From Niastella vici (lineage in GTDB: Bacteria > Bacteroidota > Bacteroidia > Chitinophagales > Chitinophagaceae): a stretch of DNA of 64,000 bases. The first letter of the stretch is position 1, and each line of letters starts with the position of its first letter. Below are positions 9,358 to 18,198 of this stretch, one piece after another. The position numbers and the translations under genes are program-made. The notes beneath the pieces were generated by a model that searched no databases, was not told where the DNA came from, and saw nothing but the letters and a program-made list of their open reading frames with translations. The DNA lies in contig NZ_LVYD01000102.1 of assembly GCF_002077945.1 (NCBI RefSeq), positions 248,001 to 312,000 of the forward strand, in the 5' to 3' direction.

Positions 9358-10010
9358 TAATTTAACTCGGCTGGAATATTTACTTTATCGCCGAGGAATT
9401 TTGGTTTTGTGCCGAACCAATAGTCGACAAAGACCTTTACGCGGGCCAGTTTTTCGCGCAGCTGCACACGGAAGCCATAGCTGGCACTTACATCAGTTGC
9501 GTTGAAAGCAACGGCGCTAATGCCTTCTTTTTTGGCCATATACAGTGCACGTTCGTTATGGAATTGCTGGGAAATGATGGTCACCGAATCCTGGCTGAAG
9601 ATCTCTTTTAATCGTACAATGGAATCAAAAGTCCTGAAGCCGGCGTAATCGAGAAAAATAACCGAAGAATCAATGCCGGCGGCCATGAGGTCGGCACGCA
9701 TGTCTTCCGGTTCGCTGTATTCCTTGCGGCTGTTATCGCCACTGATGATGAGGTATTTAATTTTTCCTTCCTTTAACAGCCGGGTAGCTGCTTCAATGCG
9801 GTAATCGTAATACAGGTTGGCATAGCCCGAGTTAAGCCGTTTGGAAGTGCCCAGCAACAGGCCCACTTTGTTATAAGGGATGGTTTTAACATCGGTATAG
9901 AGCTTATCCTTTGCCGTGCTGCGGATAATATAGTTGCAAAGAAAAACGGTTATTAAACAAACAGGGATCAGGGCCAGCAGGCTATAGAGGACAATACGTT
10001 TCTTACGCAT
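9354..10010 (-). CDS. sanA: SanA/YdcF-family (DUF218) membrane-anchored protein
   Basis: 218-aa protein with one N-terminal membrane helix (residues 5-27) and a periplasmic DUF218 domain. Motifs match E. coli SanA closely: VGLLLGTSKRLNSG, YRIEAATRLLKEGKIKYLIISGDN, EPEDMRADLMAAGI, LDYAGFRTFDSIVRLKEIF and ITIISQQFHNERALYMA-like. SanA affects envelope barrier function and vancomycin exclusion at high temperature in E. coli; its biochemical activity is not well defined. The gene is convergent with the glutaminyl cyclase gene and shares 4 bp with it, leaving no room for a terminator between them. No operon partner is evident; the next upstream gene on this strand ends 150 bp away. Confidence 0.88.
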   Translation of the reverse strand: MRKKRIVLYSLLALIPVCLITVFLCNYIIRSTAKDKLYTDVKTIPYNKVGLLLGTSKRLNSGYANLYYDYRIEAATRLLKEGKIKYLIISGDNSRKEYSEPEDMRADLMAAGIDSSVIFLDYAGFRTFDSIVRLKEIFSQDSVTIISQQFHNERALYMAKKEGISAVAFNATDVSASYGFRVQLREKLARVKVFVDYWFGTKPKFLGDKVNIPAELNY

Positions 10011-10163
10011 ACGAGGTTTCGGGCATTATTTATAAAGCGCCAGAATAAGCGTCAAAATACCAATTACCGCGCACAAAGGCGAATAAAACCGGGTATCATT
10101 TTTTGCAAATCTTGTTTTTGTGATTTTTTTAAAGAATCCCACGTATTTGAGATCGCCGGTATA

Positions 10164-13100
10164 TCACACTTTAAACTCCGGCACGGGGCAATATTTTTTT
10201 ATTACCTGATGTATTTCTTCCAGCCTGAAGGGCTTTGAAATATAATCGTTCATGCCCGAGGCCAGGCACCGTTCCTTATCTTCCTGCATGGCATCTGCCG
10301 TTAAAGCCACGATGGGCACCTTTCTGTGATGGGCAGGCAACTTACGGATGAGCTCGGTGGCCATAAAACCATCCATCACCGGCATATTCACATCCATAAA
10401 TATCAGGGAAGGATCGTGTTCCAATAACTGGTCAACAGCTTCACTGCCATTATCGGCAGTAACCACTTCTATCCCCATTTTCCGCAACACTTCTGTGATC
10501 AGCAACAGGTTCACCGGTTCATCCTCCACTACAAGCACCTTTGTAACGCCTTCAAATTGCTCAATAGCGGGTATTGTTTCTTTGTATTCGTTTTTAATGG
10601 CCTTATTAAAGATGCCAGATAAAATATTGTTCAGCTCGTGCAGTTTAACCGGTTTGGAAAGGAACTTATTGATACCGATATTTTCTGCTTCATGCTGGAA
10701 CAGGTTTTTTTCGAGCGACGACAGCATCAGGATAAAAGGTTCGGTTCGGCCTTGCAGCAATTTCTTTATTTCCTTTGCCAGGGTAATGCCATCCATTACC
10801 GGCATCTGGTGGTCGGTTATTATGAGGTCGAACGGGGCATTATTTTGTATTGAGCGGGTGATCAATAGCAACGCTTCCGGCCCACTGGTGCATATTTTAC
10901 AGGGAATATGCAGGTATTCGAAGATGCCCCGCATGAGCTTACAGTTAGTTTCATTGTCATCGATCACCAGCACTTCGCGCAGCAAAGGTTTTGACTCAAA
11001 CGTGACCGGCGGCGCTACATTCACGACCTGCAGGGAAAGGTTGAACGAAAATGAGCTGCCCCTGCCCGGTTCGCTTTCCACCATCAATCGCCCACCCATT
11101 AATTCAACCAGGCTTTTTGAAATGGTAAGTCCCAACCCGGTTCCCCCGTATTTGCGGGTAGTTGAATTATCAACCTGCGTAAAGCTTTCAAAGATATCAT
11201 TGAGCTTGTTTTGAGGAATACCGATACCTGTATCTTTTACCTGGATGTTGACATCAATAAAACCGGCCTCATTTTTTTCATATCGTACCCCCGACTCTAT
11301 TTTCACAAACACTTCGCCATTTGCGGTAAATTTTACCGCATTGCCCATTAAATTGGTCAATACCTGTTTTATGCGAATGGGGTCGCCGATCAATTGCGAA
11401 GGCAATGCCGGGTCAATTGCGCAAACCAGCTCAAGGCCTTTTTCTTCGGCTTTTATAGAGATGAGGTCTACAGTATCTTCCACGAGTTCAGCAAGATTAA
11501 ATGGCACTTCATCGATCAACAATTTTCCGGCTTCTATTTTGGAGAAATCAAGGATATCGTTGATGATGTTCAGCAGGCTGTAGGCCGATTTGCTTACGTT
11601 TTTCAGGTAATCGCGTTGAGCTTTTTGTAATTCGGTAGTGAGCACCAGATCGGTAAAGCCAATGATGCCGTTCATGGGGGTACGCAATTCATGGCTCATA
11701 TTGGCCATAAATTCACTTTTGGCCTTGCTGGCAGCTTCGGCATTGTCTTTGGCCACAATCAGTTGCTGTTCCATTTGAAGGCGTTCAATGGCAGCACTCA
11801 GGGTTACAGCAAAAGATTTAAGAATGGAGAATTCGGTTTCCGTCCACACCCGTTCATAGCTGTTGCTTAAGGCAACAAAACCCCAGAAATGGCCCATGAT
11901 AAATATGGGGAAGGCCGCAACCGATTTGATATTCCTTTTCTCGAATACAAACCGCAATGAATCATCTTCCACCTCACTGGTAAGCCGGGCAAACACTTCA
12001 TCGCTACTGAGTGCCTTAATAGCATTGGGCATCACCTTTGTGTTGTAATAAACGGGCGATTTAAAATCTACCTCATCGGTTGCCTGCAACCAGCGCATAT
12101 AGGAGTCGGCATACAACTGGCCATCATAGTCTTCATACCGCATGGTATAAATATTGATGCCATCGGCATTAATGCCCCGGCCCAATGAACGCATGGTATT
12201 TCCAATGGCCCTGTCCAGATCATTATTACTGATAAGCTCATGGGTTGCCTCGGCCACAGCCTGCAGCAACTGATCTTTTGTATGCAGGTGACCGGTGGCA
12301 TCCTGTAATTCCCTGTCGCTTTTTTTAAGGTTATTGCGCATGGCAATAAGCGCTTTACCAAGGGTATCTTCCTTGCTTAGGGGATGGAATGGCATTTCGA
12401 AATTTCGTTTGCCTATTTCATGGGCAAACATGCTGGTGACCTGCAATTTTCTTGATAAATTGTTCACCGCCACCACCATCTCCCCTATTTCGTCGCGGGT
12501 AGTATGGTGTTCGAGCATGCTGGTAACTCCCCGGCCCAGGTCATTTATCATATGCCTGATGCGGGTAATGGGTTCAATGATCTTTTTGGAAAAATAAACC
12601 GATAACAAAAAGCCGATTATCAAAAATGCTACAGATAACACAATAATGAATACCCTAAGTTTGAACTGTCGTTGTCCCAGCCTGTTCCTTTCGGCTGCCA
12701 TGAATTGATTGCCCAGCTTAAGTATATTATCGAGGGAAGAAACTATAGCAGCAGTTTGTGGAAGCACTTCATCTTCCACCTTCCGTTCTGCTTCCAGCTT
12801 TGTTACGGGATCATCATAATCTTCAAACTTTTGCAGCGAGTGCATGATCTCTTTTTCCACAGCAAGCAATTGCTCAAAATGGGTATATACCTGCTGCAGG
12901 CTGTCGGTAATACTTTTTTGAGCCCAGTCATCAGTATATGCGGTAAGCTTATCCTTTAAAGCATAATATTCCTTTTCGTGTATCTTTTTCAATTGTTCTT
13001 TATCTTCCTGGTTCCCCCGCAGGAACACCCAGTTGGTCGTGTACATTTTTGATTCAAGCAGCATGGTATTCAATTCATCGATCGCCTGCATGGAAGGCAA

Positions 13101-13235
13101 AACCACATTGGAGGTCCTTTCGGTAATTCTATGGTTCTTCAACAGGGTAAAAATGGTAATAGCTGCATTTATTAAAAACACGCTTCCTAAAAGGGAGAAG
13201 CTGAAAGCTATTCTTTTTTTGATACTGAATTTCAT
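10164..13235 (-). CDS. Hybrid sensor histidine kinase with four-helix-bundle sensor, HAMP, GAF and two receivers
   Basis: Membrane-bound hybrid kinase of about 1023 aa. Approximate order: TM1 at 8-28; periplasmic four-helix-bundle (4HB_MCP-like) sensor at 30-195; TM2 at 198-220 ([21 protein letters not shown]); HAMP; GAF at about 335-490; HisKA with [15 protein letters not shown]; HATPase ([27 protein letters not shown]); receiver 1 (DDNETN, acceptor in TDHQMP); receiver 2 (VEDEPVN, acceptor in MDVNMP, KPF). There is no DNA-binding output, so phosphate probably passes to a separate partner or the receivers regulate the kinase. I prefer ATG at 13233-13235 over the upstream ATG at 13250 because AAAGGA precedes it at good spacing. 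The YfiR-family gene and a TonB-receptor remnant lie immediately upstream on the same strand, suggesting an ancestral sensory operon. Confidence 0.93.
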   Translation of the reverse strand: MKFSIKKRIAFSFSLLGSVFLINAAITIFTLLKNHRITERTSNVVLPSMQAIDELNTMLLESKMYTTNWVFLRGNQEDKEQLKKIHEKEYYALKDKLTAYTDDWAQKSITDSLQQVYTHFEQLLAVEKEIMHSLQKFEDYDDPVTKLEAERKVEDEVLPQTAAIVSSLDNILKLGNQFMAAERNRLGQRQFKLRVFIIVLSVAFLIIGFLLSVYFSKKIIEPITRIRHMINDLGRGVTSMLEHHTTRDEIGEMVVAVNNLSRKLQVTSMFAHEIGKRNFEMPFHPLSKEDTLGKALIAMRNNLKKSDRELQDATGHLHTKDQLLQAVAEATHELISNNDLDRAIGNTMRSLGRGINADGINIYTMRYEDYDGQLYADSYMRWLQATDEVDFKSPVYYNTKVMPNAIKALSSDEVFARLTSEVEDDSLRFVFEKRNIKSVAAFPIFIMGHFWGFVALSNSYERVWTETEFSILKSFAVTLSAAIERLQMEQQLIVAKDNAEAASKAKSEFMANMSHELRTPMNGIIGFTDLVLTTELQKAQRDYLKNVSKSAYSLLNIINDILDFSKIEAGKLLIDEVPFNLAELVEDTVDLISIKAEEKGLELVCAIDPALPSQLIGDPIRIKQVLTNLMGNAVKFTANGEVFVKIESGVRYEKNEAGFIDVNIQVKDTGIGIPQNKLNDIFESFTQVDNSTTRKYGGTGLGLTISKSLVELMGGRLMVESEPGRGSSFSFNLSLQVVNVAPPVTFESKPLLREVLVIDDNETNCKLMRGIFEYLHIPCKICTSGPEALLLITRSIQNNAPFDLIITDHQMPVMDGITLAKEIKKLLQGRTEPFILMLSSLEKNLFQHEAENIGINKFLSKPVKLHELNNILSGIFNKAIKNEYKETIPAIEQFEGVTKVLVVEDEPVNLLLITEVLRKMGIEVVTADNGSEAVDQLLEHDPSLIFMDVNMPVMDGFMATELIRKLPAHHRKVPIVALTADAMQEDKERCLASGMNDYISKPFRLEEIHQVIKKYCPVPEFKV

Positions 13236-13251
13236 ACTGCATCCTTTCATT

Positions 13252-13368
13252 TTACTGCAACTGATAACTTACACCGCCCATTAACATAAATGGCACTTTA
13301 TCGGTATAGAAGAACTCGCGCGTTGTTTGGTTCAGCAGGTTTTTCCCGGCACAAAACACGGATCTCAT
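13252..13368 (-). pseudogene. TonB-dependent receptor remnant (C-terminal 38 codons)
   Basis: An in-frame 38-codon stretch on the minus strand reads MRSVFCAGKNLLNQTTREFF, then [18 protein letters not shown] and stop. This is the usual ending of an outer-membrane TonB-dependent receptor: a KNLLNQ turn, then the last beta-strand with a terminal aromatic/aliphatic pattern. AGGAG lies 10-11 nt before the ATG, so the old ribosome-binding site and perhaps the first codons of the receptor may be fused to its tail. It sits exactly between the YfiR-family gene and the hybrid kinase; YfiR, receptor and kinase form a plausible ancestral operon. The peptide is too short to function. The family call rests on the tail pattern and is moderately sure. 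Confidence 0.6.
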
Positions 13369-13383
13369 GTTTTTTTAACTCCT

Positions 13384-13962
13384 TTAGTTTACAACAATTC
13401 CCAGGTTCAATAATTCAGATGCAATGTCGAGGCTCCGGCGTTCAATATTTGTTTTATTGATCTCCAGTTTAAGACGATCATCGATTATGATAAAGTTGAT
13501 ACAGGAACCTTTACGCGTTAAGCCTTCTGACTCAGTAACAAGTAGTGTTGACGTACCAGCAGTTGCGGCGGCTATACGTTTAACGCTTCCACTTTCATCT
13601 TCACCAATAAATAATATGTGGCAATTGTAGGCTGCAGCTTTGGGGGCGAATTTCTTAATAACAAATGGCTGCCCGGCTGCAGTTTTATTGGAGGTAAATA
13701 TCTTAAGTTCATCAAATAAAGGAGTATCCCCCACTACACCGATCACAAAATCGCCTGTTTTTCTATCATCGGGCCAGTTGATATATTTGGTGAAGCGGTA
13801 AATAATATTGGCATGAACCGCATAGACATTCTGCGCCCAGGCCTGAAAAAGGGTGAACACCAGTACAGGAAGTAACAGCAGGGTTTTTAACCGCCAATTG
13901 AATACCCGTTTTAAGCTGTTTTTGCGACGGAAAAGGTAATTGCATTCATCACTGTTGTTCAT
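13384..13962 (-). CDS. YfiR-family (DUF4154) periplasmic protein
   Basis: 192-aa protein with a late signal peptide (hydrophobic core at residues 27-42, LLLLPVLVFTLFQAWAQ) and a DUF4154/YfiR-like domain. Family signatures are ANIIYRFTKYINWPDD, FVIGVVGDTPLFDEL, CHILFIGEDE, STLLVTESEGLTRKGSCINF and LEINKTNIERRSLDIASELL. In Pseudomonas, YfiR is a periplasmic repressor of a diguanylate cyclase; in Bacteroidota the family is often found beside TonB receptors and sensor kinases, where it may be a periplasmic sensor. That matches the neighbours here: a TonB-receptor remnant starts 15 bp downstream, followed by the hybrid kinase. A role as accessory to the kinase is inference. Confidence 0.87.
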   Translation of the reverse strand: MNNSDECNYLFRRKNSLKRVFNWRLKTLLLLPVLVFTLFQAWAQNVYAVHANIIYRFTKYINWPDDRKTGDFVIGVVGDTPLFDELKIFTSNKTAAGQPFVIKKFAPKAAAYNCHILFIGEDESGSVKRIAAATAGTSTLLVTESEGLTRKGSCINFIIIDDRLKLEINKTNIERRSLDIASELLNLGIVVN

Positions 13963-14268
13963 AGTAATTGGATTCGCCGGTTTAATAGGATATTAATAAC
14001 TGCCGGTTTTTAAAGCCGGGCTGCATTGGATTAATTTTAAAAACGTGTTGCAATAACGCTTAATAACATGTAAGTAATTGAACAGGAATTAACATACTTG
14101 AGATTATAAATAAAGACCATATAAGTGTTTAAAGTTAAACCCTTAGACGAAAGATGGAATAAATCGATGTTACCGATTGGATATTATTTGCCGGGGACCA
14201 GCCATTCCTGCATTTAAATTCGTATTATAGCGGAAAACACTTATTCGCAGGTAAATAACTTAAATTGT
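13963..14268. other. Divergent intergenic promoter region
   Basis: AT-rich 306-bp gap between the leftward YfiR operon and the rightward unknown gene at 14269. It must carry promoters for both directions, but I found no clear TAnnTTTG element and no hairpin. Confidence 0.4.
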
Positions 14269-14976
14269 ATGAAGTCGCAGCTCATCCTTCTGTTAATAAT
14301 GCTATTAATTGTAAAAACCACCACGCAAGCCCAACAGGGGATGTGGAAGCCATTCAAGCTCGTTATTATTCAACCCGATACTGCCATAATAGATAAATCT
14401 TATTATAGCGCCTCGGATAGTTTAGTGATTAAACAGCAAAAACAATATTACCTGTTAGTAAAAAATCTGGAAGACCAGGTAAATTGTACCGGCTGTCCCG
14501 ATAGTGCAGCTATAGAAGCATCGAAAAAGGATCTCCAATTGTTACGATCATATGAAAGCGAAATACAGCGATTTAAATACTATCATGTGTTGTCGAATTA
14601 CTCAATCGCTGTTTATAAATTTTATTTTAATGAGTACGAGCCAAAATCAACTTTTGTTGAATTGCCCAATCAAAAAACGGATTCAGTAAGTTTGAAAATG
14701 CTGGCAGACACTTCAAAAGCTGATTACATTGTTTTTTATAGTAACATTCATTCGGGCGGCAAGCCCGGCATGCCGGTTTTAAAGCTAACTACCTGTTTGT
14801 ATTCAACGAAGGACAATAAGGTTATCCTTAAAAAGGAAACCGAAGGTGGACCTACGAGCAATGGTGATATGTGGACGTGCAGCGGCGAACTCGAATGCTT
14901 ATTTATTAATGGGGTAAGATCATCAACAGACCTGGTAACCGGCATTTTAACAAAGCGGCAAAGAAGGCAAAAATGA
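14269..14976 (+). CDS. Secreted protein of unknown function
   Basis: I do not recognise this 235-aa protein. It starts with a clear signal peptide (MKSQLILLLIMLLIVKTTTQAQ) and has no further membrane segment. The mature part is Lys/Asp-rich and contains one cysteine pair in CTGCPD (near residue 75) and further cysteines near LTTCLY and MWTCSGELEC toward the C-terminus, so periplasmic disulphides are possible. The segment SKADYIVFYSNIHSGGKPG resembles a beta-strand-rich core. The gene ends 34 bp before the broken phosphodiester glycosidase gene on the same strand, so the two may be cotranscribed. No family can be named. Confidence 0.7.
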   Translation: MKSQLILLLIMLLIVKTTTQAQQGMWKPFKLVIIQPDTAIIDKSYYSASDSLVIKQQKQYYLLVKNLEDQVNCTGCPDSAAIEASKKDLQLLRSYESEIQRFKYYHVLSNYSIAVYKFYFNEYEPKSTFVELPNQKTDSVSLKMLADTSKADYIVFYSNIHSGGKPGMPVLKLTTCLYSTKDNKVILKKETEGGPTSNGDMWTCSGELECLFINGVRSSTDLVTGILTKRQRRQK

Positions 14977-15010
14977 TTGTTCCCCATTGACAGCTTAAAC
15001 ACAACAAACC

Positions 15011-15882
15011 GTGAAAATAATAACAACGTTCAGTCTCGCCACTCTCCTATTGTTCACAACAGCATTTTATACCCGCATTGCCAAAGAAAAGAAGGAAGAT
15101 GAACTATTTATAACATACAAGGTTGATGTTAAAAAAAGCGACCTGAGGCTTTATTGGAAGAATGACAAAAATGAACCATTCAAAAGCATTGAAAACCTGA
15201 AGACCTGGGTTGAAAGCCAGCAAAAAACATTGGTGTTTGCCATGAATGGCGGCATGTACATGCAGGATAACAGTCCGCTGGGATTATTTATTGAAAATAA
15301 AAAGCAGCTCACTCCCTTAAACACCCGCAGCGGCGCCGGTAACTTTTATATGCAACCAAACGGCGTATTTTATATTACGACGGCCAATGTTCCGGCGATC
15401 TGTAAAACAGAAGATTTTGTAAATAAAGGCAATGTAAAATATGCGACACAATCGGGCACAGCGGCGCCGGTAACTTTTATATGCAACCAAACGGCGTGTT
15501 TTATATTACGACGGCCAATGTTCCGGCGATCTGTAAAACAGAAGATTTTGTAAATAAAGGCAATGTAAAATATGCGACACAATCGGGCCCGTTGCTGGTC
15601 ATAAACGGAACAATAAACCCCGCATTTAAAGAAGGCTCAACGAATGTGAACATCCGGAACGGAGTGGGCATATTGCCCAATAATGAAGTGGTTTTTGCCA
15701 TGTCGAAAGGCGAGGTTAACTTCTTTGATTTTGCCGGTTATTTCAAAAAAATGGGCTGCCGGTATGCGTTATATCTAGATGGGTTTGTATCGCGCACTTA
15801 TTTGCCTGAAAAAGACTGGACGCAAACAGATGGCAATTTTGGGGTAATTATTGGGGTAACGGAGGTGAAAGGGAAAAAGTGA
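15011..15882 (+). pseudogene. Phosphodiester glycosidase family (DUF2233/NAGPA-like) gene broken by a 131-bp tandem duplication
   Basis: From a GTG start at 15011 the frame encodes a signal peptide, then VFAMNGGMYMQDNSPLGLFI, typical of the phosphodiester glycosidase (NAGPA, DUF2233) family. The sequence at 15328-15457 is repeated at 15459-15588 with one difference (A at 15367, G at 15498). The period of 131 bp is not a multiple of three, so the frame shifts and stops at 15551-15553. The second copy resumes the correct frame to 15882 with PLLVINGTINPAF, VNIRNGVGILPNNEVVFAMS and YALYLDGFVSRTYLP. Removing one copy restores a continuous 246-aa protein, the expected length. The family splits sugar-1-phosphodiester bonds. 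The gene is either recently inactivated or switchable by repeat recombination. Confidence 0.85.
15328..15588 (+). repeat. Direct tandem duplication, 130 bp matched, period 131 bp
   Basis: Copies at 15328-15457 and 15459-15588 match at 129 of 130 positions by eye. The single difference changes GTA to GTG, both Val in the intact frame. The presence of a difference argues against a pure assembly error. Confidence 0.9.
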
Positions 15883-15914
15883 GCATGAATGATAGAACCG
15901 ATCTGTTAAGAAAT

Positions 15915-15922
15915 TAGCTTTG
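15915..15922 (+). promoter_or_regulatory. Possible Bacteroidota -7 promoter element
   Basis: TAGCTTTG fits the TAnnTTTG -7 consensus of Bacteroidota and lies 22 bp before the ATG at 15944. I see no clear TTG -33 element at the right distance, so this is suggestive only. Confidence 0.35.
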
Positions 15923-15943
15923 CAAATAAATTTAATTATACGA

Positions 15944-16294
15944 ATGGCAACAGATAAAGTAACAATCCTTTACCGGCCGGTTGGCTTCAAAGAACTGGAA
16001 TTAATTGAACAGTCGGGCTGGAAAAAATTTCCACCAAGACTGCCTGAACAACCCATTTTTTATCCGGTAATGAATGAAGAATATGCCATTCAAATTTCCA
16101 GGGACTGGAATGTACCAGCATACGGTGCAGGCTATGTTACAAAGTTTGCGGTGAACACAGACTATGTAAGCAAGTTTGAGGTCCAGAATGTTGGTGGCGA
16201 AATACATAATGAATTGTGGGTACCGGCAGAGGAGTTGGAAGAGTTTAACAGCAATATTGTTGGGCTGATTGAGGTGACGAAGGAGTTTAAATAA
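15944..16294 (+). CDS. Small conserved cytosolic protein, often annotated ADP-ribosylation/crystallin J1-like
   Basis: 116-aa protein without signal peptide or membrane helix. The start at 15944 (MATDKVTILYRPVG) is preferred over the ATG 24 bp upstream because it begins where the recognisable domain begins and follows a possible -7 element. Motifs: LYRPVGFKELELIEQSGWKK, FPPRLPEQPIFYPVMNEEYA, VQNVGGEIHNELWVPAEELE, ending in IVGLIEVTKEF. I recall this pattern from widespread small proteins annotated as ADP-ribosylation/crystallin J1-like, but no activity is established to my knowledge. Nothing in the context explains its role. Confidence 0.72.
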   Translation: MATDKVTILYRPVGFKELELIEQSGWKKFPPRLPEQPIFYPVMNEEYAIQISRDWNVPAYGAGYVTKFAVNTDYVSKFEVQNVGGEIHNELWVPAEELEEFNSNIVGLIEVTKEFK

Positions 16295-16357
16295 TACCTG
16301 ATCTGGGCTTAATATCTTGTACTGATCAATGTTAGGACAGTAGTTGTTCACTAAGCA

Positions 16358-16569
16358 GCATTTTGATTTAACTATATGACTTCCGTGACTTCAGATCGTT
16401 TTTAAAAAACAGCGTAATGAAGCGTCCACGACACATATTCCAGAAACATCTTGTGCAGATAACTATAAAACTTTAGAAGTTTGGAGCTTAAGTTACTTAG
16501 GAAATGACTTACCAGGCTTTGGATGCCGCATTTTGAAGTAACTATGCCGCATTTTGATTCAACTTTTTG
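16358..16569 (-). repeat. Degenerate 21-bp repeat units, set 1
   Basis: GCATTTTGA followed by three variable bases and AACT occurs at 16358, 16528 and 16549; the last two are exactly 21 bp apart. On the minus strand each unit can encode a seven-residue pattern of the type SKCGIVT. Confidence 0.55.
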
Positions 16570-16749
16570 TCCTCCAGGCTCACATTGGAGCATCCCTACC
16601 CAGGGTTTAGTCATACCTGAATGGATTTGCATCATACCTGGCTAAGTTTAAACAATATCTGCCAAACTTATCGCCAAATGTTATGCTGGGACGGCGTATT
16701 CTTTGCTACTGATATCACAAAGTTGCTTACTGACGTTCCATAATGAAAT

Positions 16750-16812
16750 CTGGATACAATATAATGAGTGCTGGATACACTATAGTGATATCGGGATATT
16801 ATATTGTTAGTA
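16750..16812 (+). repeat. Degenerate 21-bp tandem repeat, set 2 (three units)
   Basis: GGATA recurs at 16752, 16773 and 16794 with an exact 21-bp period. Translated on the plus strand the units read SGYNIMS, AGYTIVI and SGYYIVS, similar to the peptide pattern of set 1 on the other strand. Confidence 0.6.
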
Positions 16813-16924
16813 CTGAAAATTGTATAACTACTTTTGGATGGTCCAAAATAACCAACTTACGAGACAGGTTACGAATCATAAATAAAGTTCAGAAAAATGT
16901 AAAAGTTCTAATCGTAGTGCCTTC

Positions 16925-17287
16925 TCACCTCATCAAAACCACTACCAACGCCACCAGCGCCGGCAAGCCCTGAATAACGAATATCTTTTTACTCGCAGTA
17001 ACAGCGCCATAAATACCGGCTACGATCACGCAGGCTAAAAAGAAGATCGCTACGTTCGTGCTCCAGGTTTTTTCAGTAATAAAGAATGACCAAATGAGTC
17101 CGGCCGACAGGAAACCGTTATACAATCCCTGATTGGCAGCCAGCACCCTGGTGGGCGTGAATAGCTCTGGCTTTAATGTTTTAAAGACCTTTTTGCCCTT
17201 CGTTTCCCAGGCAAACATTTCGAGATACAAAATATACAGGTGCTCAAGGGCAACCAGGCCCACCAAAATGTTAGCCAATATTTCCAT
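16925..17287 (-). CDS. DUF1304 family integral membrane protein
   Basis: 120-aa protein with four predicted membrane helices (about residues 3-22, 48-68, 75-93 and 98-118). It carries the DUF1304 features LEHLYILYLEMFAW near the N-terminus and ANQGLYNGFLSAGLIW in the second helix. The family is widespread in bacteria and has no established function. The gene starts 3 bp after the stop of the flavoprotein oxidoreductase gene on the same strand, so the two are almost certainly cotranscribed, which suggests a link to redox or detoxification; that is inference. Confidence 0.9.
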   Translation of the reverse strand: MEILANILVGLVALEHLYILYLEMFAWETKGKKVFKTLKPELFTPTRVLAANQGLYNGFLSAGLIWSFFITEKTWSTNVAIFFLACVIVAGIYGAVTASKKIFVIQGLPALVALVVVLMR

Positions 17288-17289
17288 AT

Positions 17290-18198
17290 TTAGAAGCTTT
17301 CGTCTACCAGTTCTTTGTTGATCACGGCGCCTGCAAAACCGCCTGATCCTATAGCCAGGGATACCGACCGCATCTGCACCGTATTATCCCCTGCCGCAAA
17401 CACACCGGGAACAGTGGTCTTGTACATATTGTCAACTGTAATATATCCCTGCTCGTTCAATGCACAACCCAGTTTCACAGGTATATCGCAATGCTGCTCA
17501 AATGGCAGCTTCGAATATACGGCTTTCAACGACATGGTTGATCCATCTTTGAACAGCACCTGGTTTAAATACCCATTTGTGTGTTCGAATGCGGTGATCT
17601 CTGTTTCAATAACAGGTATATTATGTTGCCGCAGCTTTTCGGTTTGTTCCGGCGTCAGGGTCGATTTGCCGTTGGTGAACAGGGTCAGGTCCTTCGTCCA
17701 GTTATTGATCAGTTTACAGAATTCATAACCGATATCTCCATTGGAAATAATCCCGGTCTTTTCATGGCGCACTTCGTAGCCATGGCAATACGGACAATGA
17801 ATTGCCGTAATGCCCCAACATGCTGCAAATCCTTCAATCGGCGGCATTTTGTCTTTTATACCGGTAGCAAATAATAGCTTCCGGGCCGTGAAGGTGTCGC
17901 CGGCTGCTGTTTTTATATCGAAACCCTTCTCATTTTTGGATGCAGAAACAGCAATTCCCTGCAGAAAAGTTACGGTATCATATTTCAACACCTGTTCTTT
18001 TGCCTGCATTGCGATCGCTTTTGGTGTATTGCCGTCGTGAGTTATGAAATTATGGGAATGCGGCGTTTGCCGGTTACAGGGTTCTCCCCCATCAATGATC
18101 AGCACTTTTCGTAAACTCCTGCCTAATGCCATTGCGCCGGACAAACCTGCGTAACTGCCACCAATAATGATTACATCGTAGTTTTTTTCGCCTGTCAT
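17290..18198 (-). CDS. FAD-dependent NAD(P)H/thiol oxidoreductase, thioredoxin-reductase-like (CPYC type)
   Basis: 302-aa flavoprotein. The start at 18198 (MTGEKNYDVIIIGGSYAGLS) places the FAD-binding GGSYAGLSGAMALGRSLRKV at the N-terminus; upstream in-frame Met codons only add unrelated residues. The redox-active pair is in HCPYCHGYEVR, the form seen in GliT/HlmI-like thiol oxidases and related bacterial proteins, rather than CATC of classical thioredoxin reductases. The C-terminal FAD motif TTVPGVFAAGDNT is present. The NAD(P)H-binding GxGxxA is poorly conserved (IISNGDIGYEFCKLI), which fits the thiol-oxidase subgroup that uses oxygen instead of NADPH. Cotranscribed with the DUF1304 gene. 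Substrate unknown. Confidence 0.88.
   Translation of the reverse strand: MTGEKNYDVIIIGGSYAGLSGAMALGRSLRKVLIIDGGEPCNRQTPHSHNFITHDGNTPKAIAMQAKEQVLKYDTVTFLQGIAVSASKNEKGFDIKTAAGDTFTARKLLFATGIKDKMPPIEGFAACWGITAIHCPYCHGYEVRHEKTGIISNGDIGYEFCKLINNWTKDLTLFTNGKSTLTPEQTEKLRQHNIPVIETEITAFEHTNGYLNQVLFKDGSTMSLKAVYSKLPFEQHCDIPVKLGCALNEQGYITVDNMYKTTVPGVFAAGDNTVQMRSVSLAIGSGGFAGAVINKELVDESF

Larger units (their letters stand above)
16295..16924. other. Gene-poor 630-bp region with degenerate 21-bp repeats
   Basis: No supportable gene. The open frames here (for example 16402-16635 minus and 16743-16973 plus) are short and explained mainly by two sets of 21-bp repeats, listed separately. The region has lower GC than its surroundings and no terminator that I can recognise between the flanking convergent genes. 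Confidence 0.5.

Noticed and set aside
10348-11214. 288-codon open frame on the plus strand
   Set aside because: Antisense to the kinase and receiver domains of the hybrid kinase; low-complexity Ser/Ile-rich peptide with no motif.
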